Positions 1 through 9,900 of a stretch of DNA of 64,000 nt are shown here, piece by piece; position 1 is the first letter of the stretch; the number at the start of each line of letters is the position of its first letter. Below the pieces are notes generated by a model. It was not told where the DNA came from. It ran no database searches and worked only from the letters and a program-made list of their open reading frames with translations. Both the position numbers and the translations under genes were made by a program. The DNA lies in the NCBI GenBank assembly GCA_009776955.1, contig WRMW01000001.1, positions 62,001 to 126,000 of the forward strand, read 5' to 3'. The stretch is from Clostridiales bacterium (lineage in GTDB: Bacteria; Bacillota; Clostridia; Peptostreptococcales; Anaerovoracaceae).

Positions 1-1123
1 CAGCAAGGCTTCGGTGATGGGGTGCGTGGGGCGAATAGCCGGGCGAGAGCCTGAGCTTGTGGTGGGGGATATCCGCGACGAGGCGGCGCTTGGGCGGCTG
101 TTTTCGGAGCATGGCTTTTGTGCGGTGGTTCACTTTGCGGGGCTGAAGGATGTGGCGGAGTCGGTGGCCGAGCCGCAGAGGTATCATGAGGTGAATGTGG
201 GCGGAAGCATGAGCCTGTATCGGGCGATGGAGGTGGCGGGGGCGCGGACGCTTATTTATTCGTCGTCGGCGACGGTGTATGGGGCGGGGAACCCTGCGCC
301 GTATACGGAGGATATGGAGCTTTCGCCGATAAACCCGTATGGGCAGACGAAGCTAGAGAACGAGCAGGCGCTCAGGGGCATATGCGCGGCGGACTCTGCG
401 TGGTCGGTGGCGTTGCTGAGGTACTTCAACCCTGCGGGCGCCCATCCGAGCGGGCTTCTCGGCGAAGACCCTAAGGGCGTCCCGAACAATCTGCTGCCCT
501 ATGTGGCGAAGGTGGCGGCGGGGGAGCTTGAGCGGGTGCATATATACGGCGATGATTACGATACGCTGGACGGTACGGGGGTGCGGGACTATATACATGT
601 GATGGATCTGGCGCGGGGACATGTGATGGCGCTTGAGTGGCTTGGCGGGGGCGAGAGGGCGCAGTGCGGCACTATCGACGACGGCTTCTTTGAGGTAGGC
701 CAGAACTTGCGACGCGTCCGCAGGGGCACTGCCGAAAGGCTCGCTACGGCTTCGCAGGGCTTTGCCTCCGTCTCGCTTTCGGAGACCCCTTGCTCCGCCT
801 CGCGCCTACGGCGCTCGACGCGAAGTTCTGGCCCTTATCCGCAAGACACGGACCGCCGCATTGCGTCCGCTGGCGGCGCTGTGGCGATAAATTTGGGGAC
901 GGGGAAGGGGACGAGCGTTCGCGAGATGGTGGCGGCGTTCGAGGCGGTGTGCGGGTGCAAGCTTCCGACGGCGGTGGTGCCGAGGCGTGCGGGAGACCTT
1001 GCTTCCGCTTATGCGAATGTGGATTTTGCGCGGGAGCTGCTAGGCTTCGAGGCGGAGCACGGGATAGAGGATATCTGCGCGGATGCGTGGAGATGGCAGC
1101 AAAGGCTAGGGCAGGAGGGGTAA
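1..1123 (+). CDS. galE: UDP-glucose 4-epimerase (5' partial), with in-frame repeat insertion
   Basis: Interconverts UDP-glucose and UDP-galactose for polysaccharide synthesis. The reading frame is open from base 2, so the gene starts left of the window and the N-terminal GxxGxxG motif is missing. Visible SDR-family features are the GDIRD segment, the VVHFAGLK motif, the SSSATVYG serine motif and the catalytic YGQTK (Tyr-x-x-x-Lys). The C-terminal part ([11 protein letters not shown]) is typical of GalE. Between MALEWLGG and [11 protein letters not shown], where GalE proteins normally have a short loop, there are about 70 extra residues, rich in Arg, Ser and Ala, encoded by the 132-bp palindromic element at 700-831 and its flanks. 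The frame stays open throughout, so the protein is probably made with the insert. The next gene starts 4 bases after the stop, suggesting one operon. The family assignment is secure; activity with the insert is not proven. Confidence 0.93.
   Translation, partial: SKASVMGCVGRIAGREPELVVGDIRDEAALGRLFSEHGFCAVVHFAGLKDVAESVAEPQRYHEVNVGGSMSLYRAMEVAGARTLIYSSSATVYGAGNPAPYTEDMELSPINPYGQTKLENEQALRGICAADSAWSVALLRYFNPAGAHPSGLLGEDPKGVPNNLLPYVAKVAAGELERVHIYGDDYDTLDGTGVRDYIHVMDLARGHVMALEWLGGGERAQCGTIDDGFFEVGQNLRRVRRGTAERLATASQGFASVSLSETPCSASRLRRSTRSSGPYPQDTDRRIASAGGAVAINLGTGKGTSVREMVAAFEAVCGCKLPTAVVPRRAGDLASAYANVDFARELLGFEAEHGIEDICADAWRWQQRLGQEG
700..831 (+). repeat. 132-bp palindromic coding element, copy 1 (inside galE)
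   Basis: The element is bounded by inverted ends CCAGAACTT (700-708) and AAGTTCTGG (823-831). Inside lie further nested complementary pairs: CGCGTC with GACGCG, AGGGG with CCCCT, and CCGAAAG with CTTTCGG, so the whole unit can fold back on itself. It matches the copy at 1418-1549 at 124 of 132 positions with no gaps. Weaker similarity continues about 28 bases upstream and about 40 bases downstream. It is read in the same frame in both host genes, giving LRRVRRG...QDTDRR. Confidence 0.9.
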
Positions 1124-1127
1124 TATT

Positions 1128-2588
1128 ATGGCACGTATAGCTGTTGCGGGAATAGGGTATGTGGGGTTGTCGCTTGCGGTGCTGCTTGCACGGCAGAATG
1201 AGGTGTGGGCGGTCGATGTGGTGCCGGAGCGTCTGGAAATGCTTGCAGGCGGGGTGTCGCCTATTGCGGACAAGGAGATAGAGGAGGCGCTTACGGCGGG
1301 GGGGCTTAGGCTGCGGACGGCATTGGATACGGGGGCGGGCACAGCGGGGGGGCAGCGCGGCGCTCTCGATTTGGGTGCGGGTCGCCCCGATAGCGAAGAT
1401 GACTTATTTGACGCAGACCAGGACTTGCGACGCGTCCGCAGGGGTGCTACCGAAAGGCTCGCTACGGCTTCGCAGGGCTTCGCCTCCGACTCGCTTTCGG
1501 AGACCCCTTGCTCCGCCTCGCGCCTACGGCACTCGACGCGAAGTCCTGGTCCTGACTCGCAAGACACGGATCGCCGCGCTGCACCCGCTGACATCGCTCT
1601 CGATCCTGCCGCGGAGGCGTATAGGGGGGCGGAGTATGTGATCGTGGCGACGCCGACGGACTACGACCCGCAGAGGAATTATTTTGACACGACGAAGGTG
1701 GAGAGCGTGGTCGAACGCGTGCTTGCCGTGAACCGTGAAGCTGTGATCGTGATCAAGTCGACGGTGCCGGTGGGGTATACGGAGGCGCTGCGGGAGCGTG
1801 TGGGGTACGAGCGAATAATTTTCTCGCCGGAGTTCCTGCGCGAGGGGAGGGCGCTGTACGACAATTTGCATCCGAGCAGGATAATAATCGGCGGCGATGA
1901 GAGGCGGGGGTTTGCGGAACTGCTGGTCAATGCGGCGGAGGACAAGGATGTGCCTGTGCTTTATATGGGGGCGACGGAGGCGGAGGCGGTGAAGCTGTTT
2001 GCGAATACTTATCTTGCGTTGAGGGTGGCGTTCTTCAATGAGCTTGATACCTATGCGGAGACGCGCGGGCTCGACACGGCGGCAATTATCGAGGGGGCGT
2101 GCCTCGACCCAAGGATAGGCGCGCATTACAACAATCCGTCGTTTGGCTATGGGGGGTATTGCCTGCCGAAAGACACGAAGCAGCTTATGGCAAACTACTC
2201 GGACGTGCCGCACGACATCATCACGGCGATAGTCGAGGCGAACCGCACCCGAAAGGACTATATAGCCGAGCGGGTCTTGGCGTTGGCGGGCTATCCGGAT
2301 AAGGTCGTGCCGGTGGTGGGGGTGTACAGGCTGGCGATGAAGCAGGGCAGCGACAACTTCCGGCATTCATCCATACAGGGCGTTATGAAACGAATCAAGG
2401 CGAAGGGCGTCGAGGTCGTGGTGTACGAACCTATGTTCACGGAGGATTTTTTCTTCAACAGCCGCGTGGTGCGGTCGCTTGAAGAGTTCAAGAATGTAAG
2501 CGACGTGATACTCACGAACCGCATGGCGGACGAGCTTGCGGACGTTCGGGGGAAAGTGTATACGCGGGATCTGTTCGCTCGCGACTAA
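1128..2588 (+). CDS. UDP-glucose/UDP-sugar 6-dehydrogenase, with in-frame repeat insertion
   Basis: Oxidises a UDP-sugar at C6 with NAD, probably giving UDP-glucuronate or a related uronate for surface polysaccharide. The N-terminus has the Rossmann motif ([10 protein letters not shown]), followed by [11 protein letters not shown], the SPEFLREG motif and the catalytic cysteine motif [13 protein letters not shown]. Family members are usually near 390-440 residues; this one is 486. About 85 extra residues sit between LRLRTALD and [15 protein letters not shown] and contain the second copy of the palindromic element (1418-1549). The ATG at 1128 follows GGAGGGG. The stop overlaps the stop of the convergent small gene at 2585-2818 by 4 bp. 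The exact sugar substrate cannot be read from sequence. Confidence 0.9.
   Translation: MARIAVAGIGYVGLSLAVLLARQNEVWAVDVVPERLEMLAGGVSPIADKEIEEALTAGGLRLRTALDTGAGTAGGQRGALDLGAGRPDSEDDLFDADQDLRRVRRGATERLATASQGFASDSLSETPCSASRLRHSTRSPGPDSQDTDRRAAPADIALDPAAEAYRGAEYVIVATPTDYDPQRNYFDTTKVESVVERVLAVNREAVIVIKSTVPVGYTEALRERVGYERIIFSPEFLREGRALYDNLHPSRIIIGGDERRGFAELLVNAAEDKDVPVLYMGATEAEAVKLFANTYLALRVAFFNELDTYAETRGLDTAAIIEGACLDPRIGAHYNNPSFGYGGYCLPKDTKQLMANYSDVPHDIITAIVEANRTRKDYIAERVLALAGYPDKVVPVVGVYRLAMKQGSDNFRHSSIQGVMKRIKAKGVEVVVYEPMFTEDFFFNSRVVRSLEEFKNVSDVILTNRMADELADVRGKVYTRDLFARD
1418..1549 (+). repeat. 132-bp palindromic coding element, copy 2 (inside the dehydrogenase gene)
   Basis: Inverted ends are CCAGGACTT (1418-1426) and AAGTCCTGG (1541-1549). 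Relative to copy 1, the A-to-G change in the left arm is matched by a T-to-C change in the right arm, so pairing is kept. The copy has the same length and reading frame as copy 1. It is free of stops in at least two forward frames and one reverse frame. Confidence 0.9.
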
Positions 2589-2818
2589 AAGGCTTTGTAA
2601 ACATAGTTTAGCGAGAGCTCAGGCCACCCGTTTCTTTTGCCTAGCTCAATCAAGGCCTTGGGATCGCCTTCGCACTTGAAGATGGCAACGCTGTTTGCAA
2701 AATACGCAAGCTTTATCCCGTAAACCCCTGCGGCGCTTTCCGCCTGTGCCTCAGAGCCGAAAGCGCCAACCAATTCGTCCGGAACGTAATTTGCGATTGA
2801 AGCATGGGACTGTATCAT
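2585..2818 (-). CDS. small protein resembling a subtilase propeptide (I9-like)
   Basis: A 77-residue protein whose ATG (2818-2816) overlaps the TGA stop of the upstream subtilase gene as ATGA, the usual layout for translational coupling. Its sequence resembles the propeptide of that same protease: [14 protein letters not shown] aligns with ELDYFQNNVAIVSL, and the end LNYVYK aligns with PNIRYSK. Stand-alone propeptide-like proteins are known to inhibit or help fold subtilisins, so an intracellular inhibitor or folding helper is a reasonable inference. No signal peptide is visible. It could instead be the remnant of a decayed second protease. Its stop overlaps that of the convergent dehydrogenase gene. 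Confidence 0.62.
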   Translation of the reverse strand: MIQSHASIANYVPDELVGAFGSEAQAESAAGVYGIKLAYFANSVAIFKCEGDPKALIELGKRNGWPELSLNYVYKAF

Positions 2819-5800
2819 CTGACCGTAAACGTGCAGGTTGCAGATCTGCCGCTGCCATCGCCTGCCACGATTTTGATGTTGGATTTGCCTCTGCCCAGCG
2901 CATATACGCCGACGCAATTGTGAAAAAACCCCCATCCCGGAGTGTAATGATAGCGGTTGTAACCCGTTATTGCAACCACGTTCGGCTTTGAAGAAGTTAT
3001 GATATATTCGTCATACCAAGTCTCGCCCACAAATGGGAGGCAATAGGAATATCCTGCTCCGCCAGCAGCCGTGCTCACATTTCTGTATGAAAACCTCATG
3101 GCAGTGGCAGGCGGAACGATATCCACCAACATCTCCCCTACCACTCCGCTCCCGTCAAGGGCGACGGCTTCTGCAAATACAAGGATGGCTAGGTATGAGG
3201 CGAATTCCGGTTGTCCACGAAGATAGTCCCAGTCGTTCCGTAGGTTGGATCTTGTTGAAAGAGTGCCGTTTGATGCGATTCGGGTCTTTGTTCCAAGAGG
3301 GCTATAGGTATAATATTTGGTGCCATCGAAAAGGTAGGCGTAGCGTGTCCACTTCACCTTGGAGCTGCTAGGCTTGCCGTATGCGTTTCCAAGCACGGCA
3401 CTCATCCTCAAAGACTTGCCGAATGCCAGCGATGGGTTGTTGTATGTCGTGAGCGGGTTTCGGCCTTGCACGAACAAAGACGAGGCGGGTATCGCCACAT
3501 TGACCGTGACGGTCGCCCGCTTGCCGCCGCCGTCGGATGCCGTGCAGGTGAGGGTCGCTCTGCCGGGGCCTACGGCGACAACCTCTATCGTGCTGATGCC
3601 TGGGGTAATAACGATATCTGCGACCCTTGTATTGCTTGAGCGCCATGTGACGGCATTGTCATTGATTGCATATCCGCCAAGCTTTATCTTGGTCTCATCG
3701 ACCGTTGCGGGCGTTGCGCCGCCCCCGCCCAGGTTTCTGTCGTAGTCGGTCACCGAAGGGGGGTTCAGGGTGAACAGCCTTACGGCTGTGGTGATGTCTC
3801 CGTCGATGGTACGGTTGTATCTTTCTGTGGCACGGCCCGAATCGTCAAACGAAAGAATTGCGACGGATGACGCCCTGCGGTCTACGACCATGATTTCCGT
3901 GTCGCCTACCGCGCCTAGGCCGTCTTTTGCATATGCCTCGACAAGGATAGTCGTGCCGACCGGCACGCTTGTAGGTACGGAAAGCCTGCCAGACGAGTTT
4001 ATCGAAACGCCAAGGGATTGGGCGTCGCCGTCCACCTCCCATATGACGCCGCGCGTCGTCGGTCTTGATGGGACAGTCGCCGCTTTGAGCGTGTGTCTTT
4101 GCCCTCTGGCGATCTGCAGCGTCGCATTCGTTATGTTGACCTCGGTCGCGGGCAGCACCGACCGAACTTTTGTTCGCGCGGTTCGGCCGCTTCCATCGGT
4201 GGCGGCAGCGGTGATGGTCGCCGTGCCGCTGCCTCTGGCGGTCACCACTCCTGTCGCATCGACGCTAACCCTGCTTGGGTGGCTCGATGTCCACCTTATA
4301 AAGCCAGTCCAGTCGGCGGGGGCGGGAAAAGTTTCGTCGGCGAAGGTGACCGTCGGCACGATGGCATGCGACCCTGGATGCACGCCAGGCGTGGCAGGCC
4401 CGCCCACATAGAGGGTCTCGATATCCGCAGCAGGGGGCAACGCGATGGATGTGATGGCAGGAACAATGGTGACAGTGTATTCCGAAAAGACCGTGTCCGA
4501 TGCAACAGTCGATGTGACCCTTGCACGTGCATAGATCTTGACGGTGCCCACTGCGGCATCTGTCGTCAGTATCCTGAGGGTGCCGCTTGAGTTTATCGTC
4601 GCCTTGGCGGAATCCGCTTGGTCGACGCTCCATACGACAGTCCTGTTTGTGCCTGGAGGCGCAAGCGCCGTCACCGATGCGACATACTTGCCAGACCCTC
4701 CTGCCCTAAGGTTTGCAGGGCCTGAGATAGGGGACATTCCTCCCTCGTTTTTGACCGCACCGCCTGTCCCGGCGGCGGCCACTGTGGTAAGCGTGCGCGA
4801 CGCCACTCTGCCGGCTATGCCTTGGTTGTTGACGCAGAGCGCACGGATAACAACCCTGCCGACGGGATAGTCGCCGAGATTGATTCTTCCGGTCAGCACC
4901 TCGCCGTTTGTGACGGCGCCGTTCCTGACGGCGGGGTTCGAGCCGTTCACCGTATATACGATGAACGGGGCGCCTGTGATTTCGACGGTGGAGTTGTTCG
5001 GTACAGGCCTGGCAATGTCAGCGATCGTATTTTCATCGCCGTCCCGCACGGTGAAAACCGGCACTCTTTCGATTGTGTCGAACATCTTGCTGACATTCAG
5101 CACCCTGCCAATATTCGGCGAGCCTGCGGCAACCGCGTTTTTATTCAGCGCATTTCTTACGGCGGTGACGTCCCTGAGGTTCCTAGGCTTTTCGGGAAGC
5201 ATGCTTATGTATAGGGCGGCTGCGCCTGCTACCATCGGCGCGGCCATAGAGGTGCCGGACAGCGCGGCATACCCGCTGGAGATGACAGGCCATTCGATGG
5301 GTGCGGCGGTTGGAAAGGCTGAGACGATATAGCTTCCAGGAGCAGCGATGGTGCCTGGCGTGCCCCAGTTGCTAAAGTTTGAGCGCAGATTGTTCATGTC
5401 AGTCGATGCTACAGGGATCACGTTCGGAAAGGCGGCAGGGACGGGGCGGTTGGTCGTGCCGTCGTTGCCTACAGCCGCTACGACCACTATTCCTATGTCT
5501 ATCGCAGCGGCGACAACTCGCCGAAGAAGCACATCGACATTAAGGTCGGAGGTTAGGGAAGTCGTTATGTCGCCAAGGCTCATATTGATAACGTCTGCAC
5601 GGCGGTCGCCGGGCAGCGGGATGCCGTTGTCGTTTATATTCGCAGCCCAAGTGATGCCTGAAGCTATCCAGGCGGTATTGCCAAATCCGTCATCATCCAA
5701 AACCTTTACAGGCAATAGCGCGGCATTCGGGGCTACGCCACGACCGCCAACAATGTTCTCACGTGCGGCGACTATCCCGGCTACATGGGTGCCGTGTCCA

Positions 5801-6750
5801 TCGGCATCGCTTGTGTCGATCAACACGCCCCCCGTGGTGTTCATTCCTTCCATGACAGGCGAGAGGTCAGGATGGTCGCTTTGTACGCCAGTGTCAAGCA
5901 CAGCTACTGTCACTCCATCGCCCATGGTGGTGCCCCAGGCGGCATGCGTGCCGATAGTGTCGTGGAACCATTGATAGTTATAGGGGGCGTCATCGGGGTT
6001 TTGCAGATATGCATCCTCGTATCCAGGCGACCAGACCCGCTTTTGCGGCGGATGATCGGCGGCGAAAGCCGACAGGCCTCCAGAGGCAGAAACCTTCGCC
6101 TCTTCCTCTACTGGCGTCGGCTTGGAATATCTTATGTTTGGAAACACAGGCGGAAGGTTGTTGCCGCGGTCGGCGGCGGCGGCGACGGCGTCAAGCGTCG
6201 TGGCCTCTTCCGGCAGTGAGACTATGGCGACGTTGTTTTGGAAATAATCAAGTTCCCCGCCATACGCCTCGGCTATGGCTGTTGCATGTTCATGAGAATC
6301 CGCAAGGAAAACCGCCTCCCCCTCAATATAGTCTTCGTCTGGCACAGCATTGTCAAAAACCTCCAGTATGTCTTCTGAAATCAGCTCCTGCTTAAGCCTG
6401 CTTTCGTTTTCTGTAAGGGCATAGCCTTCGGGCATGCCTGGAAAGCCGTGTGAACTGTCTTCGGAATCCATGCCGTCAGGCGGGAGGCCAATGTCGTCCT
6501 CGTCCGCATTGTCGGCCAAGTCGTCCAAGGCATCCTCGCTTGCGTCGTCAGCCGGCAGGTCAAGGTCGGTTCCGTCCATGCCATCATCAGGCGGGAGACC
6601 AAGGATGGCCTCCTCTGAAATATCGTCAGACGGAAGGCCAATGTCAGCGTAGCCCTCCGCGAACGCAGTGCCTGCAAGCCCGAACACGAGCGCGAACGCA
6701 AGCAGGAAGGCAAGGGCTTTTCTGAATATATTGCCACGAATCTTCTTCAT
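2815..6750 (-). CDS. secreted subtilisin-like serine protease (S8) with Ig-like repeats
   Basis: A 1311-residue exoprotease. The start is the ATG at 6750 (MKKIRGN), preceded by AGGA; an upstream in-frame ATG would put a non-secretory stretch before the signal peptide. The signal peptide is residues 1-31 (ends AFA). An acidic Asp/Pro-rich segment follows, then a propeptide (about 140-215) and the S8 catalytic domain with Asp286 (AVLDTGV), His319 (GHGTHVAG), the oxyanion Asn in AAVGND and Ser501 (SGTSMAAP). From about residue 560 to the end are roughly six Ig-like (Big2-type) modules with the recurrent pattern ending in DGSGR. No LPxTG anchor is seen. It probably acts at or outside the cell surface. 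The gene is divergent from the second subtilase at 6973. Confidence 0.9.
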   Translation of the reverse strand: MKKIRGNIFRKALAFLLAFALVFGLAGTAFAEGYADIGLPSDDISEEAILGLPPDDGMDGTDLDLPADDASEDALDDLADNADEDDIGLPPDGMDSEDSSHGFPGMPEGYALTENESRLKQELISEDILEVFDNAVPDEDYIEGEAVFLADSHEHATAIAEAYGGELDYFQNNVAIVSLPEEATTLDAVAAAADRGNNLPPVFPNIRYSKPTPVEEEAKVSASGGLSAFAADHPPQKRVWSPGYEDAYLQNPDDAPYNYQWFHDTIGTHAAWGTTMGDGVTVAVLDTGVQSDHPDLSPVMEGMNTTGGVLIDTSDADGHGTHVAGIVAARENIVGGRGVAPNAALLPVKVLDDDGFGNTAWIASGITWAANINDNGIPLPGDRRADVINMSLGDITTSLTSDLNVDVLLRRVVAAAIDIGIVVVAAVGNDGTTNRPVPAAFPNVIPVASTDMNNLRSNFSNWGTPGTIAAPGSYIVSAFPTAAPIEWPVISSGYAALSGTSMAAPMVAGAAALYISMLPEKPRNLRDVTAVRNALNKNAVAAGSPNIGRVLNVSKMFDTIERVPVFTVRDGDENTIADIARPVPNNSTVEITGAPFIVYTVNGSNPAVRNGAVTNGEVLTGRINLGDYPVGRVVIRALCVNNQGIAGRVASRTLTTVAAAGTGGAVKNEGGMSPISGPANLRAGGSGKYVASVTALAPPGTNRTVVWSVDQADSAKATINSSGTLRILTTDAAVGTVKIYARARVTSTVASDTVFSEYTVTIVPAITSIALPPAADIETLYVGGPATPGVHPGSHAIVPTVTFADETFPAPADWTGFIRWTSSHPSRVSVDATGVVTARGSGTATITAAATDGSGRTARTKVRSVLPATEVNITNATLQIARGQRHTLKAATVPSRPTTRGVIWEVDGDAQSLGVSINSSGRLSVPTSVPVGTTILVEAYAKDGLGAVGDTEIMVVDRRASSVAILSFDDSGRATERYNRTIDGDITTAVRLFTLNPPSVTDYDRNLGGGGATPATVDETKIKLGGYAINDNAVTWRSSNTRVADIVITPGISTIEVVAVGPGRATLTCTASDGGGKRATVTVNVAIPASSLFVQGRNPLTTYNNPSLAFGKSLRMSAVLGNAYGKPSSSKVKWTRYAYLFDGTKYYTYSPLGTKTRIASNGTLSTRSNLRNDWDYLRGQPEFASYLAILVFAEAVALDGSGVVGEMLVDIVPPATAMRFSYRNVSTAAGGAGYSYCLPFVGETWYDEYIITSSKPNVVAITGYNRYHYTPGWGFFHNCVGVYALGRGKSNIKIVAGDGSGRSATCTFTVR

Positions 6751-6789
6751 AATATTATCCTCGTTTACAACGCTGTATGCTATACAGTC

Positions 6790-6818
6790 ATTATACCACC
6801 AAAAAGCCTTCGCCAAAC
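6790..6818 (-). promoter_or_regulatory. promoter for the Ig-repeat subtilase
   Basis: A perfect TATAAT lies at 6795-6790 on the minus strand, about 40 bases upstream of the ATG at 6750. The -35 is weak (a TTTGG-like sequence near 6814-6818). This is half of a divergent promoter region shared with the gene at 6973. Confidence 0.5.
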
Positions 6819-6885
6819 ATCGTGGCGCAAAAAAGATGTTACATACACGTAAACACCAAAACATCATAATATAATCATAAACCCC

Positions 6886-6915
6886 TTGGTTTAAACGGGC
6901 AAAACGGGGTATAAT
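6886..6915 (+). promoter_or_regulatory. promoter for the subtilase-lysozyme gene
   Basis: TTGGTT (6886-6891), an 18-base spacer and a perfect TATAAT (6910-6915). A transcript from here would have a leader of about 50 bases before the TTG start at 6973, with AGGGAG as ribosome-binding site. Confidence 0.55.
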
Positions 6916-6972
6916 ATCGATGAATGCAAATAAGTACGTTTTTGTTTCGTACGTAGGTAGTGAGGGAGTGTT

Positions 6973-9900
6973 TTGAGAAAAGTCTTGTCATTTTTGATAA
7001 CGATAGCAATGGTGCTTTCGCTGGCCATATCGCCAGGAACGGCAATTGACGCGTTTGGGGAAACGGAAGCTGGCGACGTGCTGGGTGTTGAGGCGTCGGG
7101 GGGGTCTTTGCCTGCGGCAGGCCTCGACGACGAGGGCGCAGACGTGAACGGAATGGGGGATGAAGCCGGGAGCGAAACCGAGGGCGAAGAAGGCGAAGAA
7201 AGCGAAGCGAGCGAAGAGGACGAAGAAGGCGAGGACAGCGTCGTCGAGGAATTTTTCGTGGACGACTCCTTGGCGGATATCGAAGACCTTACAGTAGACC
7301 CCGACCCTGGCGTAGATTTTGATGGCTATATAGTGGTAGTAAGACCTGATGAGGTTTCAAACGATATGATAGAGGCGGCGCCAGAAGATCCGGTCGCGGG
7401 AAATCTGTTCCCGGTCGAGACGCCTGAGGACGCGCTGGAGTTTGCCGATCCCGAGCAGATAAAGGCCATAGAGCCAAACTACCTTATGATGCCGCTCGTC
7501 CTCGCTGACCCCTTTCCGTACGATCCGGACTTTCCCCTCCAGTGGAATCTGCACGGCGCAGGCTCATACGGCATAAACGCGTTAGGCGCATGGAGCCGCG
7601 GGCTTTCCGGTGCGGGCGTACGCATCGCGGTGATTGATTCGGGGATAAGGGCGCATAACGATATGGCGCCCATAAAGGACGGGTACAGGTTTGGCGGCAA
7701 CAAGCTTATTGCGACCTTTGCCCAAGGCGGCTATGCAGCGGTGGACGACGACCTGGCTTCAGGCCATGGCACTCTTGTGAGCTCCATTATCGGAGCCAGC
7801 ACAGACAACGGGCTGAACATAGCGGGGCCTGCATACGGTGCCGAGATAGTGCCCTTCAAGGTGCTGGGCAGCACTTTGCAGGCAACGCTTCTGGACCTTG
7901 CGGCAGCGCTTAACTATATCAAGCAGCACAATGAAGCAAACCCCGAAGCGAAAATTGACGTTATAAATATGAGCTTAGGCCAGTACGTAAACCCAGGGCA
8001 CTCACATCTCGCCTCGCTTCAGGGAAGCATCAACGGACTGCTCGAACAGGGCGTTATCATGGTTGCTGCGGCAGGCAACAACGACACGGGGGTGCTTACC
8101 GACAAGGTGTACCCTGCGGCCAGCGAAGGCGTCATAGGAGTCGCATCAATCGGCGACAAAGGCGTAAGGGCATCCAGTTCGCAGACAAACGATTCGGTTG
8201 ACATCGCGGCACCAGGCGCGGCGGTCTACGGCCTTATGTCAACGAACCCATCGGGCATCACGCAAAAAAGCGGCACATCTTTGGCAGCCCCGCATGTTTC
8301 GGCGGCAGCGGCATTGGTCAAGGAAATGGATCCCGATATCGACTATGAAGGGTTTATGGATCTGCTCTCAAGGGCGAGCAAAAGGCCTCCAGAGGGCGGC
8401 GTAAGCAAGTCGATAGAGTATGGTTTTGGCCTGCTTGACGCTGCAGCCCTTGTCAAAGAGTACAACCGCTATACGGTGAGGTACTCATATGAAGGCGTGG
8501 TGGATGAAAACCTTACGGAAACAGGCTATATGAAGACGGATGCTCTTTCGCTTGCGGCATCGCTCACGCTTTCAGATTTGAAAAAGCCCATTCGCGGGTA
8601 TAAGGTCGGAAGCTATACACTTGACGGCGTGGACGCGAGCACTGAGCTTTCCTACCTTTTGCTTGAAGACCAGTCTGTGCTTGAGGTGGATTTTGTCCGT
8701 GATGACTCCCAGATTGTGAACTATCAGGTCAAGCATGAGTATGGCGGCAAGGTTGATGAAAGCATGACGGACAGCCTTCATGTATGGGCAGGCGACCCAA
8801 CGGTCTTTGAGAGTGATATTACGCAGAAGAACAAGGCGGGCTTCAATTTTGCGGGCATTGATACAGAATTGCCTGCAATAGTCGATGAGGGGCAGACGTT
8901 CACAGTCGTCTATGAGGCTGACAGTACGCAGGTGGTGAACTATAAGCTCATATACTTGTACGACGGTGTTGAGGATGTCGCTTTGGCAGAAACCTTGAGC
9001 GTATGGATGGGCAATCCGCTGGTGGACGCTCCGAGCGCCGCGCTTGGAGCGAGGCACGGCTATATTTTTGACGGATACAAGTTGAATGGAGCAGACATGC
9101 TGCCGCTTCTCAGGACTGGCGATTTTCCGGTCGTAGTGGAAGAGGGCGATGTGATAGCCCTGTACTATATACGCCGCGACATCAGGTATGAGGAGGGCGG
9201 CTGGTACATCTTTGACGAAAACGGCGAACGTACTTTCGGATGGGTGGGCGATCTTTATTTCAGCGAAACAAGGGGCAGGCTGCACGGTCTTGAGCAGGTG
9301 CCTGGGCTTGGCGACGATACTGAGCTGCGCTGGTGCTATTTTGACCCAGTGACGGGCAGCGTTGTCACGGGCATCGTGCAAATCGGAAGCTTCACATACT
9401 ACTTCGATGGCGTGAACGGGATGGTGAAAGACGCCGAGATCATCGTTGACGGGAGGCATTATTTCTTTGACGCGAACGGGCGGGCTATCATGGGCTGGCG
9501 CGACGAAAACGTCGGCCGTAGATACTATGACAGCGAAGGCCGTGCCGCAGGCGCAAGGAAAATTGGCAGCCAGTTCTACTATTTCGACCGTACAACAGGA
9601 CTGCTCAACACCAAAATAGGAATGATATATGACGAGCAGACAGGGAACTACCACTATTGCCACACGGCCAGCGGGTTCTTGAGGGTAAACAAGTTTTCTG
9701 CCCGCCTGAATACCGCCGCTGACGTAGGGCAGCCTTGGCATTCGACTGTGTCGAGGACTTATCACGCGAACAGGACGACGGCCGCGCTGACTACTGGCCA
9801 GATAAAGGAAGGCAGCTACTGGTTCTGGTACGAGGGGTATCTGGGGCGTCTTACGAATGTGGAGCGCGATGTGAACGGCAGCGGGATGTACAGGTTCTTC

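Noticed and set aside
700-1549. The in-frame inserts as inteins or introns
   Set aside because: No intein splice motifs (Cys/Ser start, HN end, block B TxxH) and far too short. No group I or II intron features, and the frame stays open through both.
2585-2935. A frameshift that would join the small propeptide-like protein to the end of the Ig-repeat subtilase
   Set aside because: The ATGA overlap gives a natural start for a separate protein, and the subtilase already ends cleanly after a complete Ig-like module (CTFTVR). Single-read error cannot be fully excluded.
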